A DNA stretch of 64,000 bases, from contig NZ_UGNW01000001.1 of the NCBI RefSeq assembly GCF_900452515.1, positions 2,356,001-2,420,000 on the forward strand, read 5' to 3'. A program made the translations under genes and the position numbers. The number at the start of each line of letters is the position of its first letter. Position 1 is the first letter of the stretch. Source of the DNA: Legionella birminghamensis (GTDB taxonomy: Bacteria > Pseudomonadota > Gammaproteobacteria > Legionellales > Legionellaceae). The notes under the pieces are model-generated. The model made no database searches, was not told where the DNA came from, and worked only from the letters and a program-made list of their open reading frames with translations. This document shows positions 36,170-45,913 of the stretch, one piece after another.

Positions 36170-36244
36170 CAGAAAAACAAAAACCACCCTAGGGTGGTTT
36201 TTGATGCAGACTTTAGAACACGCTTTCGCGTTTCTTCTGTCTAC
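36170..36244 (-). ncRNA. candidate small RNA or transcript leader upstream of katE
   Basis: On the minus strand a promoter (TTGACA, 16-base spacer, TATACT; 36278 to 36251) is followed by about 75 bases that fold well. An outer stem is GTAGAC with GTCTGC (36243-36238 and 36212-36207). Inside, AGAA pairs with TTCT and ACGC with GCGT around a GAAA tetraloop (36226-36223). It ends in an intrinsic terminator at 36202-36179 followed by TTTTTGTTTTTC. There is no reading frame. Either a free small RNA or an attenuated leader of katE. I do not recognise a known family; GGA motifs of RsmY/Z type are absent. Confidence 0.6.
36179..36202 (-). terminator. intrinsic terminator of the candidate small RNA
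   Basis: A perfect 24-base palindrome (AAAAACCACCCT with AGGGTGGTTTTT). On the minus strand it is followed by GTTTTTC, giving a U-rich end. It lies between the small-RNA promoter and the katE start, so most leftward transcripts should stop here. Confidence 0.7.
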
Positions 36245-36250
36245 ACTTTA

Positions 36251-36278
36251 AGTATAGTCAGACCATACTGACTGTCAA
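36251..36278 (-). promoter_or_regulatory. strong promoter with a dyad in its spacer
   Basis: Minus strand: perfect TTGACA (36278-36273) and TATACT (36256-36251), spacer 16 bases. The + strand reads AGTCAG (36256-36261) and CTGACT (36268-36273), a dyad that fills the spacer and touches both hexamers, as an operator would. Confidence 0.65.
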
Positions 36279-36401
36279 ATCGATTACAACCACGACAGAG
36301 ACATTGAGGTTTCTTTAAAGGAGCCTAAGGCAGATTGAGAAAAGTCTGGGCATGGGCTTTTTTCCTTCTAGAATCAATGCTGTAACAGTCTATTCACACT
36401 G

Positions 36402-36551
36402 TTATCCACAGATTTTGTGGATAACTAATCCCTGCATTCCTAAGCCCCATGCCTTTACAGGCAAAGCATTATGGATGAAATTAGACATTAAAGGGAGGCA
36501 GGATGGAGAAAGTAAGGAAAACTTATCCACAGGAGACAGTGGTTTGGATAA
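36402..36551. promoter_or_regulatory. cluster of DnaA boxes
   Basis: Three perfect TTATCCACA boxes: 36402-36410 (+), 36416-36424 (-) and 36523-36531 (+), and a one-mismatch box at 36543-36551 (-, TTATCCAAA). The first two form a 10-base inverted repeat (GTTATCCACA / TGTGGATAAC) with a five-base centre. An AT-rich stretch follows at about 36646-36705. No gene occupies 36303-36760. The arrangement resembles an origin or a DnaA titration/regulatory site; dnaA and its usual neighbours are not nearby. Confidence 0.55.
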
Positions 36552-36584
36552 AATTTTCGGGAATGCATTGTAACCTCTTTTTTT

Positions 36585-36644
36585 GATAAGAACCAGTCTT
36601 GACATTTGGACACTGTTTTCTTTAAAGGCATGGTTCTTCTTATC
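36585..36644. repeat. imperfect inverted repeat, 35-base centre
   Basis: GATAAGAACCA (36585-36595) faces TGGTTCTTCTTATC (36631-36644); the arms match with a three-base bulge. A TTGACA lies in the centre at 36599-36604 with only a poor -10 partner. Function unknown. Confidence 0.4.
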
Positions 36645-36754
36645 TTGTTCATTATTATATAAAATGTGTTCTTAATAATGGATACATTAATTTTCAGGAT
36701 AAAATCTCGATGCAAAGAAGGCGATAATTTGTTTTAAATCCGGGCACTGTTTGG

Positions 36755-37040
36755 CCCGAATTCCCGCTGCGCAGCCCCTTTGCATCCGCGCGCCTGCGCC
36801 CCATAGCTATCTACACAAGCATTAGGCTATCGCATCCCCGCGGCAACGACCGCGGGGCCCACATGATGCCTATTGAGGGTATCAGTCTTGTGCCTTTTTA
36901 CTCCCTATTTTTTGGCAACATTGCAAACTTATAGAGCATTTTCGGCCACCAGACATGGGCCCCGCGGTCGTTGCCGCGGGGATGCGAAATGGGAAAAACA
37001 TTGTGTAGAGGACAGGTCGCAGCCGCCGGGATTCGGTCGG
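36755..37040. repeat. GC-rich hairpin-arm repeat element, copy F
   Basis: Core 36831-36986. Left arm loop CAACGA and right arm loop TCGTTG are exact complements, and the outer ends also match each other (CGCATCCCCG and CGGGGATGCG instead of the usual CGAATCCCC). The spacer is type 1 but diverged (ACATGATGCCTATTGAGGGT to TTCGGCCACCAGACAT). The CATAGCTATCTACACAAG motif is at the left (36802-36819) and a degraded arm at about 37014-37038. Confidence 0.85.
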
Positions 37041-37094
37041 TTCGCCAATGTGGGTATTCGAGCCAGCGTCACCGGCAAATACCCTGCCCCGGGT

Positions 37095-38429
37095 TTACAC
37101 CTGGTGCGGGTCCAGGGCATCGCGGACTGCATCAGCAAAGAGGTTACTTGCTAATACCAGTAAAAACATAAATACAAATGCTGCGAGGATAGGCCACCAA
37201 ACCAAGGGCTCTCTGGCGAGCTCAAGCCTTGCGCCATTGATCATATTACCCCAGCTGATTGTCATTGGCGAAACCCCTACCCCTACATAGGACAATACGG
37301 CTTCCGCCAGCACCAGAAAGCTGAAATCAAGCACCAGGGAAATCAATACGATGGGCATCATATTGGGCAACAGGTGCTTCCAAATGATTCTTGACGTGCG
37401 GGTACCCAGTACTTTGGCCGCTAATACAAAATCAATCTCTCGAAACTTTAGAGCTTCCGCCCGCAATAAGCGGCACAAACTCGTCCAACTGGTAATTCCA
37501 AGGATCAGGCAAAGGGCAAACAGTCTTGCATCAGCGCTTTTTTCCAAGGTTGGAAAATCCTGGGGATGATTGGCAATATAGGTTTGCATGGATAAAACCG
37601 AAGCGGTAATCAATAGAACACCGGGTATGGAGCTTAGAACCGTATAAATATATTGAATTATATCATCGACTATCCCACCAAAATAACCGGCAGCGATGCC
37701 CAGTACAATGCCTAAAGGCAGCATAAACAAAGTGGTTAACGTCCCAATCACCAGTCCGGTGCGTATACTTTTGATGGTGTAGTAGAAAATATCCTGCCCA
37801 ATTTTACCCGTGCCGAATAAATGAAAATGGCGCGATAACTGATAGCTGGCAATGCTAAAAAAAATACAGATGAAAAGCGTTCCCAAAGCGACTCCCAATC
37901 GCGGAGAAAAATGCAGCCCTCTGTAACCTTGAAGATAACGAACTAAAATAAATAATAACGAGAAACCAGCCCAGAATAATAAACTATAGCCGCCAGCAAT
38001 CAGAATTAGCCCCCAGATTAGACTACTTTTCTCTTGCTCCGTTTGAATAGCCGCCGGCGGATAGGAAAGACGGGGATAAATCTGCTCAATTTTATCCCCA
38101 ATAATGGCGGTTTCTGTTGTATACAGATGCAAAGCCATTGGTGCAGAATAAGTATTCTCATATACCTCATCCAGAGGAGCCAGTATGGCGTCGAGCAACG
38201 TTTTGGATTCCACATTGGCCGCTTCGCTTCCTTTTGTAATCTCAACATGAATCGAGTCCAGAATGGCTATGGATAAAAAAAACAAGAGGATAATCCCTGA
38301 GGCTATGGCAATTGGCCTTTGAAAAAGCTTACGCAACACCAGCCTGGCAGGCTCTTTTCTCAAACTCCATAATAAGCCGGCAAATACAAAGATAATCATG
38401 CCAAGAAAAAAAATATCCGTCCAAAGCAT
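37095..38429 (-). CDS. oligopeptide-type ABC transporter permease (OppC/YejE-like)
   Basis: 444 residues, longer than usual for OppC (about 300) because of an N-terminal part (1-190) with two or three hydrophobic segments (WTDIFFLGMIIFVFAGLLW; ASGIILLFFLSIAILDSI) around a periplasmic loop. The BPD_transp_1 domain (about 210-430) has the motif EALKFREIDFVLAAKVLGTRTSRIIWKHLLPN that contacts the ATPase, and the C-terminal GVGVSPMTISWGNMINGARLEL. It forms the inner-membrane channel with the OppB-like protein encoded upstream. No ATPase gene lies in the cluster. Confidence 0.88.
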   Translation of the reverse strand: MLWTDIFFLGMIIFVFAGLLWSLRKEPARLVLRKLFQRPIAIASGIILLFFLSIAILDSIHVEITKGSEAANVESKTLLDAILAPLDEVYENTYSAPMALHLYTTETAIIGDKIEQIYPRLSYPPAAIQTEQEKSSLIWGLILIAGGYSLLFWAGFSLLFILVRYLQGYRGLHFSPRLGVALGTLFICIFFSIASYQLSRHFHLFGTGKIGQDIFYYTIKSIRTGLVIGTLTTLFMLPLGIVLGIAAGYFGGIVDDIIQYIYTVLSSIPGVLLITASVLSMQTYIANHPQDFPTLEKSADARLFALCLILGITSWTSLCRLLRAEALKFREIDFVLAAKVLGTRTSRIIWKHLLPNMMPIVLISLVLDFSFLVLAEAVLSYVGVGVSPMTISWGNMINGARLELAREPLVWWPILAAFVFMFLLVLASNLFADAVRDALDPHQV

Positions 38430-38433
38430 TTAC

Positions 38434-39411
38434 TCACCTCAACCTTACCCGCGGATCAGCCCAGGTGTAGGAAATATCCGTTAAAATTAAGCCAATGATA
38501 TATAAAACCGATCCCAGAAAAACCATTGCCCTTACGATTGCAAAATCCTGCTGCTGAATCGCATCAATGATATAACTCCCAAGACCGGGTACGCCAAAAA
38601 AAGACTCTAAAACCAGGCTTCCCATGAATAAGGAAGGGATTAAAACCACAATGCCGGTAAGAATGGGAAGCATGGCATTCCACAGTACATGCTTAAATAA
38701 AATACCTGTTTCTGAAACGCCTTTGGCGCGGGCTGTTTTGACATAATCACGGTTCATTTCTTCAAGAAACAGGGTACGATACCATCTCGCTCCCGAACCG
38801 ATACCGCTAATCACTGCAACCAGTACGGGCAATATAATGAATTTAATGCTTTCGAAGCCGCCATCATAACCCGAAATAGGAACCAGCCTGAGCAATTTAC
38901 CAAATAAATATTGGCCGCCAATAATATAAAACAAACTGGATATAGACATCAGGATAATACAGAAGACAGCACCGCTTATATCCAGATAGGTCGATCGAAA
39001 AAAAGCCATAGCCATGGCAAAAACAATATTTACAAAGATGCTGAATATAAGGATGGGTACTGCAATAGCAAGGCTCGGCCACATGCGATGGGAAATATCA
39101 AAGCTGATATCGCGGCCGGCATCTGACATACCGAAATCAAAGGCAAATAGTTTGATCGACTTTTGATAAAACAGGGTTTGGCTGAGCTTTTGGGTTCCTG
39201 AAGCCTCTGTATTATAAAACAGAGGTAAATCATAGCCGTGTTTGGCCTTCCAATGCTCAATGGCTTCTGGTCGGACATGTTTTTGTCCTAATTGCATTCT
39301 CGCCATATCATCAGGTGAGTTGACCATAAAAAATAACGCAAAGGTGATTAAATTGATTCCAAATAATATAGGCAGTGCATAAGCAACACGTTTAATCAGA
39401 TAAATCAACAT
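38434..39411 (-). CDS. oligopeptide-type ABC transporter permease (OppB/YejB-like)
   Basis: 325 residues. N-terminal signature LIYLIKRVAYALPILFGINLITFALFF, six predicted membrane segments, and the ATPase-contact motif RDYVKTARAKGVSETGILFKHVLWNAMLP (about 222-250). The C-terminus has VPGLGSYIIDAIQQQDFAIV, usual for OppB/DppB. Its start overlaps the end of the binding-protein gene by seven bases; the second permease follows four bases after its stop. Confidence 0.92.
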   Translation of the reverse strand: MLIYLIKRVAYALPILFGINLITFALFFMVNSPDDMARMQLGQKHVRPEAIEHWKAKHGYDLPLFYNTEASGTQKLSQTLFYQKSIKLFAFDFGMSDAGRDISFDISHRMWPSLAIAVPILIFSIFVNIVFAMAMAFFRSTYLDISGAVFCIILMSISSLFYIIGGQYLFGKLLRLVPISGYDGGFESIKFIILPVLVAVISGIGSGARWYRTLFLEEMNRDYVKTARAKGVSETGILFKHVLWNAMLPILTGIVVLIPSLFMGSLVLESFFGVPGLGSYIIDAIQQQDFAIVRAMVFLGSVLYIIGLILTDISYTWADPRVRLR

Positions 39412-41585
39412 GATTTTAATCTCCTGACAGCACTCTTTTCCTTACGGTAGTAAGCAAAGAACAAGGGCAGGGTTAATACCAGAAGCACAAAAATGATAAG
39501 GCCTATTGGCCATAACACCGGCTGGTTCCATAGTGTTCTCAGATTCTCGCGTAACTTCACATCAATACTGGCATATTTAAAGTTGCCCAGACTCATGGTA
39601 TTCGGCTTCCACGGACTCACCCATTGCTGAGCCAGAATGAGACTTTCCGTATTAATTCCCCATACCCAGGGAGCGTCTTCCCTAACTATGGCGAGCATCT
39701 TGTCAATCAGCTCCTGACGTCTGGTATCATTGGGGCGGTTCTTCATTTCGTCAAATAATTGATCATAGACAGGATTCATGTAATTCCCGGCATTTTCCCC
39801 GCCATAGTGAACTTTGCCGTTGATACCGTATAATTGAAAGAGAAAATTCTCAGGATCAGGATAATCCGCATTCCAGCCCCAATAGAAGATTTGGGTATTG
39901 CCAGCCCTTATTTTTTCCTGGAAACGATTATACTGGGTTGCCCTGATATTCAAATCGATGCCTATTTGCGCGAATTGTTTTCGCATCCAATCCAGCTGTG
40001 CCTTATCATCGGGACCGCCTGAAACAGCGCTGTCATAATGTAATATCAATGCTTTGCCAGTAGAAGGATCGCGTCCATTGGGGTATCCTGCCTCAATCAT
40101 GAGTTTTCTGGCATCAGTGATATCCCGTCTCAGCATTTTGTTCTCTTTATCATCCCAGCGATAAACAACAGGATTAATGCCTGCTTTCCCGTCTTTATAA
40201 CCAAATATTCCCGGAGGTATTGGCCCCTGAGCCGCCCGGCCTCTGCCATTGTAAAAAATGGTAATAAATTCGTCATAGTTAACAGCGATTGAAATAGCCT
40301 GCCGTAGTTTACGAGCGCGTTTGCTGTTCCCTCCCACAATGGGATCGAGCATGTTAAATCCCAGATAATAGATGGACGGATCGATAGTTTGCTGTAGCTG
40401 TAAATGTCGGGCTTTCATCTCCCCGCTCAAATGCGGCTTCCCTTTTGTATCCAGCCGAATTGTCTGATCAAAATTTTCATTACTAATGGCCGAGGCATCA
40501 TAATAGCCCTGCAGAAATTTGTTCCAACGGGGAATCGATTCTTTCTCCAGGGTAAAATAAGCCGCATCTATTAGAGGGAGCTTCTTTCCAGCATTGATCG
40601 TATAGCCTTTTTTCACATCCTCCTGATTTGCAGAGGATGGGTGAAAATCTGGACGATAATTGGGGTTTTTCAACAGAATCATTTTGCGATTGGGATTATT
40701 CTCACTTAGCATAAAAGCACCTGTGCCGACCGGATACCAGTCAAAGCTAAGATTTTTGTCATCCATATCCGGTTGTGAATAAAATTTATCCACTTCCCAG
40801 GGTACTGGGGCAAAAAACGGCATAGCCAGCCAGAACAAAAACTGTGAATAGGATCCTTTTACCAGAATCTCGAAACTGTAATCATTCAATTTTTTTACAC
40901 CGCTAAGGGGATAATTTCGCAAATCAACAAATTGATGCGCCTTTGCAGGCGGCAGTTGATTGGCAAACTCCCTAAAGCCCACGATATGTTCACTCATCAG
41001 TTCCCTGATTGGCGAACTGACATCAGGATTGGCAAGCCGTTTGATTTGATAAATGAAATCATCGGCAATCAATTCACGTGTGCCTGTATATTGGAAATCA
41101 GACAACTGACTGATGTTATTGTCTTCCAGATAATCGGCAGATAAGGACAAATAGCGGTGGTTTCCCTCTTTGTCGACTGCGAACGCCGGATGAGGCTGGA
41201 ACAAAATGCCCGGCTTTATTTCAATTCGATACAAACTGAATGCGGCAGTTTCCGCAGCAGAATTCGGCAGAGGCTGCATGAATTTATCGAGATAAGTGAG
41301 TTGGGGCATGCTGACTGCAATTAATGGCTCCAATTCATAAGGGCGTTTGAAATAATTATATTGCAGTAAAGGTTCATAAATCTGCATAATGAAAACATAT
41401 TCATTGCTTGAATAGGATCTTGCCGGATCAAGTGTTTTAGGCTGTTCAGTGAATGAGGAATAATATATTTTCTTTCCAGAATCAGTTTCAGGATAGGGAT
41501 CATTTAAAACCAGGCAATAGCCTGTATTGCTGGTAAATACCATCATTGCACAGCTTAATTGTCGAATTGTCCTGAACAATCTCAA
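39405..41585 (-). CDS. ABC transporter substrate-binding protein, family 5 (OppA-like), C-terminally membrane-anchored
   Basis: 726 residues. N-terminal signal peptide, then the SBP_bac_5 pattern: FTEQPKTLDPARSYSSNEYVFIMQIYEPLL, VGTGAFMLSENNPNRKMILLKNPNYR, RQAISIAVNYDEFITIFYNGRG, DPENFLFQLYGINGK. Unusually, a hydrophobic segment and basic tail close the protein (about 690-726: PIGLIIFVLLVLTLPLFFAY then RKEKSAVRR), so it should be tethered to the inner membrane rather than free or lipid-anchored. First gene of the operon; peptide or muropeptide uptake is likely but unproven. Confidence 0.88.
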   Translation of the reverse strand: MRLFRTIRQLSCAMMVFTSNTGYCLVLNDPYPETDSGKKIYYSSFTEQPKTLDPARSYSSNEYVFIMQIYEPLLQYNYFKRPYELEPLIAVSMPQLTYLDKFMQPLPNSAAETAAFSLYRIEIKPGILFQPHPAFAVDKEGNHRYLSLSADYLEDNNISQLSDFQYTGTRELIADDFIYQIKRLANPDVSSPIRELMSEHIVGFREFANQLPPAKAHQFVDLRNYPLSGVKKLNDYSFEILVKGSYSQFLFWLAMPFFAPVPWEVDKFYSQPDMDDKNLSFDWYPVGTGAFMLSENNPNRKMILLKNPNYRPDFHPSSANQEDVKKGYTINAGKKLPLIDAAYFTLEKESIPRWNKFLQGYYDASAISNENFDQTIRLDTKGKPHLSGEMKARHLQLQQTIDPSIYYLGFNMLDPIVGGNSKRARKLRQAISIAVNYDEFITIFYNGRGRAAQGPIPPGIFGYKDGKAGINPVVYRWDDKENKMLRRDITDARKLMIEAGYPNGRDPSTGKALILHYDSAVSGGPDDKAQLDWMRKQFAQIGIDLNIRATQYNRFQEKIRAGNTQIFYWGWNADYPDPENFLFQLYGINGKVHYGGENAGNYMNPVYDQLFDEMKNRPNDTRRQELIDKMLAIVREDAPWVWGINTESLILAQQWVSPWKPNTMSLGNFKYASIDVKLRENLRTLWNQPVLWPIGLIIFVLLVLTLPLFFAYYRKEKSAVRRLKSC

Positions 41586-41606
41586 AATAATATCCCAGGC
41601 TGATAA

Positions 41607-41661
41607 CCCGGCTGCCTGCTACCGGGAACGGATTGAAGACCACCCCGGTTGGGCAACCGGG
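41607..41661. repeat. pair of CCCGG hairpins between the ABC operon and ligA
   Basis: CCCGG/CCGGG (41607-41611, 41622-41626) and a tighter CCCGGTTGGGCAACCGGG (41644-41661). Same style as the hairpin after recQ (12516-12539). Probably a small dispersed repeat; it could slow transcription leaving ligA's neighbour. Confidence 0.5.
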
Positions 41662-41672
41662 CAACATACAAG

Positions 41673-43697
<2,025 letters not shown>

Positions 43698-43856
43698 CTA
43701 CCCTGAATAACCACCGTAATTTTTGATTAATCATAATCAAAACCTGCTTATTATCCTAGATATTATTATTGCTGTATTTTTTCAAGACCTGCTTGTCGTT
43801 TGATTATGACCTGTGATATAGATACTTGCTAGACTTTTAAACAGGACTTAAAAGAA

Positions 43857-44747
43857 ATGGACTTGCCCCGCTTATTACTTGGTCTTTTATTCGTTATCAC
43901 CTCTACAATTGCCCAAGCATTGACAACGGCTCCAAATCCGGGAATTGTTTTTGTACATGGTACAAATGATCATCGCGATGATGCCGATGGCGGCTATTGG
44001 AAAAAGGACTTTGTGAGTCAAATGAGTCAAAGCCTGCCCAATCCTGATAATTCACTGGTGATTGCCTGTGATTACAGTAAATACATGTGGGAAGAGGATG
44101 CTTCCGGTTGCACAGCGGATCAGATGCTGAGTTTCATCGATAGCAGAAAAATCACTAAACTGGTTGTTTACACGCATTCAAATGGCGCCAACGTCATACG
44201 GTGGATCTTGTCGCACCCGACCTATGACGCACGATTTCTTAAGTTACATAAGCTAATCAGCCGTGTTGTCGCACTAGCCCCCTCAAGCGGAGGCACTCCG
44301 CTGGCTGATGAGGTCATTGATGGAAGTATCTTTACAGGATCGGTGGGATGGTTATTGGGTTATCGTAATAATTCTGTCAAGCAGCAGCGCGTAGGCGATA
44401 TGGCTCTCTTTAACGCTGAAGTGCTTCTGGGAGCAGCTGGCCGTCCCAGTTTACCAGTACCCTTCAAAATAGTTGTTGGTACAGACGTCACCGCCTCGCC
44501 CTTCTCCAGTGCAAGCTATTGTAATGGGTACCTGCTTAATACTGGTTTAAAATTAACCAAGCTTTACCTGGAGCGATGCTCAGATGGATTCCTTAATTGC
44601 AGCTCCCAGGTTATTGCAGGGACACTCTGGTTTTTTGATACCGAAAAAACATCAGACCAGACGCCGCTAAGCCATAGCCAAAGCAGGCACAGCTGTTTTG
44701 GTCTGGAGCAAATTCTCATTAGCGATCTCGCGCAACAAGGAGTATAG
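43857..44747 (+). CDS. secreted lipase-like alpha/beta hydrolase
   Basis: 296 residues. Signal peptide MDLPRLLLGLLFVITSTIAQA. The oxyanion region IVFVHGTND (30-38) and nucleophile elbow VVYTHSNGAN with Ser108 are visible; the first Gly of GxSxG is Thr, as in some triacylglycerol lipases. ALAPSSGGTPLAD follows, a known pattern of Legionella-type and mammalian lipases. Cys residues (DASGC, SASYC, LERC, LNC, HSC) may form disulfides. It acts outside the inner membrane, perhaps as a type II secreted enzyme. Three bases separate it from the next gene. Confidence 0.75.
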   Translation: MDLPRLLLGLLFVITSTIAQALTTAPNPGIVFVHGTNDHRDDADGGYWKKDFVSQMSQSLPNPDNSLVIACDYSKYMWEEDASGCTADQMLSFIDSRKITKLVVYTHSNGANVIRWILSHPTYDARFLKLHKLISRVVALAPSSGGTPLADEVIDGSIFTGSVGWLLGYRNNSVKQQRVGDMALFNAEVLLGAAGRPSLPVPFKIVVGTDVTASPFSSASYCNGYLLNTGLKLTKLYLERCSDGFLNCSSQVIAGTLWFFDTEKTSDQTPLSHSQSRHSCFGLEQILISDLAQQGV

Positions 44748-44749
44748 CC

Positions 44750-45904
44750 ATGCGAGCCAAATACAGTCTCTATCTATCATTAATCTGCGCTTCCCAGGCG
44801 ATATCAGCCACTTTTCCGGAGCAAGCGGTGCGTGCCTATGCCTGTGAAAATTGCGCCTCATTGTCTCACCAGACACTGGATACTCACTGGTCAGTGAGCG
44901 ATAAGCGTTTCCTGGAAAAAACAAGGGATTTGCGGGAGCAACAAACCAAAGCCTATCAAGTTAAAGCCAGTTTTGCCCAGTTGCAGAAAGGAATCCAGTT
45001 ACCAACCAAGGCAGCCGGTGCAGTAATTAGGATAAACCCTGTACAAAAGAAATCATTAACACCGGCCTTATCGATACAAAAAGACAAACAAACCTATACA
45101 TTAAAAGAAGCCGCGAGCTTGATGGCCCAGGACGAAGCGCTTGCCGGCACGCCTTTCCCCCAGAATGGTATCTTATTACAGCTTAAGGCCGATTTAGGAA
45201 GCGGAATGTTTCTATTAACTGCTTCGGGAAACAACTCGCCGGCAGATGAATTTATTATTCATGTGAATGATATCGGTTCCAGCGCCTATTTCAGCGTCGG
45301 CACCGATAAAAGCATTTATCGCTATGGCGACACACTTATAGCGACCATCCGCACAACCGACTCACTGGCAGAAAGCATTGAGGCTAAATTAAATAGCCCT
45401 GATGGAACTCAATACCCGCTTACCCTGAAAGAAATCAGCGAAGGGGTTTACCAAGGCAAAACCAGGCTGACAGATGAGTTCAATTCACAGGGCGAAAATT
45501 GGTATGTGGAAGCAGAGGAATGCATTGTTTTAGGCAGTCAGCAACTTAAATATCAGGCTCACTCGGCATTCTCCTATTCGCTGCCCTCAGCTGCCCTGCT
45601 TGAGATAAACCCCAGCGGCAAACAGCCTTTTCAATATACTGCCAAATTGAATGTAGCGACAGCCAGCCGCTATGCTTTACAGGCCGTATTGCTGGCTACG
45701 GATAAACAAGGCCAAAAAATTCCAGTGGAAGTGGCCCAGTCAGCTAACTGGCTTGAAGCAGGCAAAGCAAGGCTAACGCTTAATTTTTCATCCGAGCTCG
45801 CTAATCGCTACTCAGGGCCTTTTTATTTGGCAGGCATTCAAATGATTGATTATGGTCAAATTAAATCGATTTTTGAGTACAATACCCCCATCCTTATTTC
45901 TTAA
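44750..45904 (+). CDS. secreted multi-domain beta protein of unknown function (DUF4785-like)
   Basis: 384 residues. Signal peptide MRAKYSLYLSLICASQAISA, then CENCASLSHQTLD with a CxxC pair. The rest has Ig-like beta repeats (FLLTASGNNSPADEFIIHV; SVGTDKSIYRYGDTLIATIR; FQYTAKLNVATASRYALQAVLLATDKQGQ) like macroglobulin MG domains. I recall Legionella proteins of this kind under DUF4785, a recollection I cannot check here. It begins three bases after the lipase-like gene, so the two are coupled; it could be its chaperone or partner. Confidence 0.7.
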   Translation: MRAKYSLYLSLICASQAISATFPEQAVRAYACENCASLSHQTLDTHWSVSDKRFLEKTRDLREQQTKAYQVKASFAQLQKGIQLPTKAAGAVIRINPVQKKSLTPALSIQKDKQTYTLKEAASLMAQDEALAGTPFPQNGILLQLKADLGSGMFLLTASGNNSPADEFIIHVNDIGSSAYFSVGTDKSIYRYGDTLIATIRTTDSLAESIEAKLNSPDGTQYPLTLKEISEGVYQGKTRLTDEFNSQGENWYVEAEECIVLGSQQLKYQAHSAFSYSLPSAALLEINPSGKQPFQYTAKLNVATASRYALQAVLLATDKQGQKIPVEVAQSANWLEAGKARLTLNFSSELANRYSGPFYLAGIQMIDYGQIKSIFEYNTPILIS

Positions 45905-45913
45905 GTTGCTTTA

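Noticed and set aside
36303-36363. Possible plus-strand terminator (GGGCTTTTTTCC) after 36350
   Set aside because: The stem before it is weak and mismatched, and no plus-strand promoter with a good spacing was found upstream.
36352-36573. 73-codon frame through the DnaA-box region
   Set aside because: No ribosome site, no protein-like composition, and the DNA is better explained by the box cluster.
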